From DATLGD01 sp035540755 (lineage in GTDB: Bacteria > Actinomycetota > Actinomycetes > Mycobacteriales > SCTD01), in the NCBI GenBank assembly GCA_035540755.1, contig DATLGD010000195.1, forward strand, positions 1-6,465: 6,465 nt of DNA, in the 5' to 3' direction. Under the pieces are notes generated by a model. It made no database searches. It saw only the letters and a program-made list of their open reading frames with translations, and was not told where the DNA came from. Below, in pieces: positions 5,666 to 6,465 of this stretch. The position numbers and the translations under genes were made by a program. How positions within the stretch are numbered: the first letter of the stretch is position 1; the number at the start of each line of letters is the position of its first letter.

Positions 5666-6103
5666 TCAGGAGGTGGACTCCACGTGCTTCTTGAGCTCCT
5701 TGAGCGCCGAGTCCATGATCATCTTCTCGGCCTTGCGCTTGAACATGCCGAGCATCGGGATCGCGGTGTCGACGGCGAGCCTGTAGGTGACCTCCGTGCC
5801 GCCGTCCCTGTCGGCCAGGGCGTAGGAGCCGACCTGCGACTTCTGCACCGAGCTCTTGCCGACCAGGTGCCAGGAGACGCCGGCGTCGTCCCAGTCGTAC
5901 TCGAGCGTGTAGTCGTCCTTGAGCACGCCGGCGTCCATGACGAAGCGGGCCCGCTTGGGCCTGCCGTCCGGGCCGCTCTCGACGACCTCGGCGCTCTTGA
6001 TCTGGCCGGTCCACTCCGGGTAGCGCTCGATGTCCGCGATGACCGCGAGCACCTGGTCGGGCGGTGCCTGGATGGTGATGGTCGAGCTCGCCTGGTCGGC
6101 CAC
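5666..6103 (-). CDS. SRPBCC-family (polyketide cyclase/START-like) protein
   Basis: At 145 residues it has the normal length for a single-domain SRPBCC protein, a helix-grip fold with a deep hydrophobic cavity that usually binds lipids or other hydrophobic ligands. The N-terminal strand and helix STITIQAPPDQVLAVIADIERYPEW (starting near residue 7) is the classic family opening. It is followed by alternating strands (ARFVMDAGVLKDDYTLEYDW, then GGTEVTYRLAVD) and the long C-terminal helix from about 118 (MFKRKAEKMIMDSALKELKKHVE). There is no signal peptide, so it is cytosolic. Its place before an ArsA-type ATPase matches mycobacterial TB16.3 (Rv2185c) before Rv2184c, as I recall. The start is GTG with AGGAGG (6108-6113) 4 bases upstream. 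Ligand and function are unknown. Confidence 0.87.
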   Translation of the reverse strand: MADQASSTITIQAPPDQVLAVIADIERYPEWTGQIKSAEVVESGPDGRPKRARFVMDAGVLKDDYTLEYDWDDAGVSWHLVGKSSVQKSQVGSYALADRDGGTEVTYRLAVDTAIPMLGMFKRKAEKMIMDSALKELKKHVESTS

Positions 6104-6127
6104 GCGTCCTCCTCGGGTCGGAACGCG

Positions 6128-6133
6128 AGGCTA
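6128..6133 (-). promoter_or_regulatory. likely -10 box (TAGCCT) of the SRPBCC gene
   Basis: TAGCCT on the minus strand, placing transcription start near 6121 and giving a leader of about 18 bases with the AGGAGG site in it. This is the best candidate promoter for the SRPBCC-ArsA-CxxCxxC-kinase run. No convincing -35 is found at 16-18 bases. Confidence 0.45.
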
Positions 6134-6142
6134 GTACCGGAC

Positions 6143-6220
6143 TCAGACGTCGAGGATGCAGGGCCGACCCGTGCCACGGAAGTGGCCGACGTGCACGTCG
6201 CTCACCACGTGGACGCCCAC
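6143..6220 (-). pseudogene. probable N-terminal remnant of a metallophosphoesterase gene
   Basis: This 25-codon frame starts with GTG at 6220 and reads MGVHVVSDVH before ending in an unrelated-looking tail (GRPCILDV) and TGA. The opening matches the start of calcineurin-like phosphoesterases, where the DxH metal-binding motif follows a short strand (M-x-V-H-V-V-S-D-V-H), with the start codon in the expected place. Third positions are G or C in nearly all codons, as in real genes here. From memory, such a phosphoesterase lies near the SRPBCC/ROK genes in streptomycetes. The remainder (the GDxxD and GNH(E/D) motifs) is absent, so a deletion is inferred. There is no Shine-Dalgarno; it begins 14 bases after the preceding stop. 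Alternatives are a genuine 25-residue peptide or chance; the match covers only about 8 residues. Confidence 0.4.
6187..6200. repeat. 14-base perfect palindrome CGACGTGCACGTCG
   Basis: A perfect 14-base inverted repeat without a loop, 5 bases from a second palindrome CCACGTGG (6205-6212) and next to a 5-base stem-loop GCCAC-GGAA-GTGGC (6173-6186). It lies upstream of the SRPBCC promoter, so it could be an operator. It also lies within the phosphoesterase-like stub, where it encodes SDVHV, so it may be only a by-product of codon choice. Confidence 0.3.
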
Positions 6221-6234
6221 GACGGCGAGCGGGC

Positions 6235-6465
6235 CTACCCGAGCAGCACGCCGAGGACGAGCACCATCACCGCGATGAGGACGGCGACGCCGGCCGCCAT
6301 CGCCAGCCGCTGGGCGCGGCTGAGCCGGCTGACGTCGCCGACGCCGGGCAGCACCAGCAGCGGCGGCTCGTCGGCCTTCATCGCGGCGAGGAAACCGGTG
6401 CCGCAGCCGGCGCAGGCGTCGAGCTCGACCGGATTGCTCTGGCCGCAGGTGGAGCAGGGCCAGCC
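6235..6465 (-). CDS. zinc-ribbon protein with C-terminal membrane helix, partial (5' end outside window)
   Basis: The frame enters from the right edge and ends in TAG at 6235-6237; 76 residues are visible. It opens with a zinc ribbon, PCSTCGQSNPVELDACAGCG, whose four cysteines (visible residues 4, 7, 18 and 21) form two CxxC knuckles. A linker with a Leu/Pro patch (EPPLLVLPG) follows, then a basic stretch (SRLSRAQR). A single hydrophobic helix from about residue 55 to the end (MAAGVAVLIAVMVLVLGVLL) closes the protein. The layout suggests a cytosolic zinc ribbon tethered to the membrane by a C-terminal anchor, so it is formally tail-anchored-like. More zinc-ribbon sequence may lie upstream. 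Function is unknown. It is on the same strand as, and upstream of, the SRPBCC-ArsA genes. Confidence 0.75.
   Translation of the reverse strand, partial: GWPCSTCGQSNPVELDACAGCGTGFLAAMKADEPPLLVLPGVGDVSRLSRAQRLAMAAGVAVLIAVMVLVLGVLLG

Noticed and set aside
1..6465. tRNA, rRNA, CRISPR, insertion sequence or phage signals
   Set aside because: None of the expected sequence patterns, terminal repeats or transposase motifs was seen on either strand.

Overview
The window comes from the chromosome of a very high-GC actinobacterium. By eye it is about three quarters G+C, and codon third positions are almost always G or C. GTG is the likely start of seven of the nine genes whose start lies inside the window. 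Gene content and -10-like TAGGCT/TAGCCT boxes would fit Geodermatophilaceae or a related family, but that placement is an inference. Genes are tightly packed and no gene-free stretch exceeds 140 bases. I see no mobile element, CRISPR array, rRNA or tRNA.

Left part (1-1686): a small two-helix membrane protein (18-218) is followed after 31 bases by a 407-residue LOR/SDH-conserved-region protein (TIGR00300 type, related to archaeal ornithine cyclodeaminase and the C-terminal part of cyanobacterial AgrE/ArgZ). This faces a 68-residue two-helix membrane protein on the other strand. Middle (1687-2608): a divergent promoter region separates that membrane protein from a classical short-chain dehydrogenase. 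Both divergent genes have a TAGSCT box exactly 7 bases before the start codon, so both are probably leaderless.

Right part (2605-6465) is all minus strand. Read in transcription order it holds the 3' end of a zinc-ribbon/membrane-anchor protein, a short reading frame that looks like the N-terminal stub of a lost metallophosphoesterase, an SRPBCC protein, an ArsA/Get3-type ATPase with a C-terminal HSP20-like domain, a 109-residue CxxCxxC protein, a ROK-family glucokinase and an unrecognised 132-residue protein. The ATPase, CxxCxxC protein and kinase are tightly coupled (a 4-base GTGA overlap, then a 3-base gap). The SRPBCC-ArsA-small protein set resembles the conserved but functionally undefined mycobacterial cluster Rv2185c-Rv2184c-Rv2183c (from memory). 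It is the best candidate here for an undescribed system, perhaps lipid or hydrophobic-protein handling beside glucose phosphorylation. The 132-residue gene and the dehydrogenase converge and share a CTAG in which both stop codons lie.
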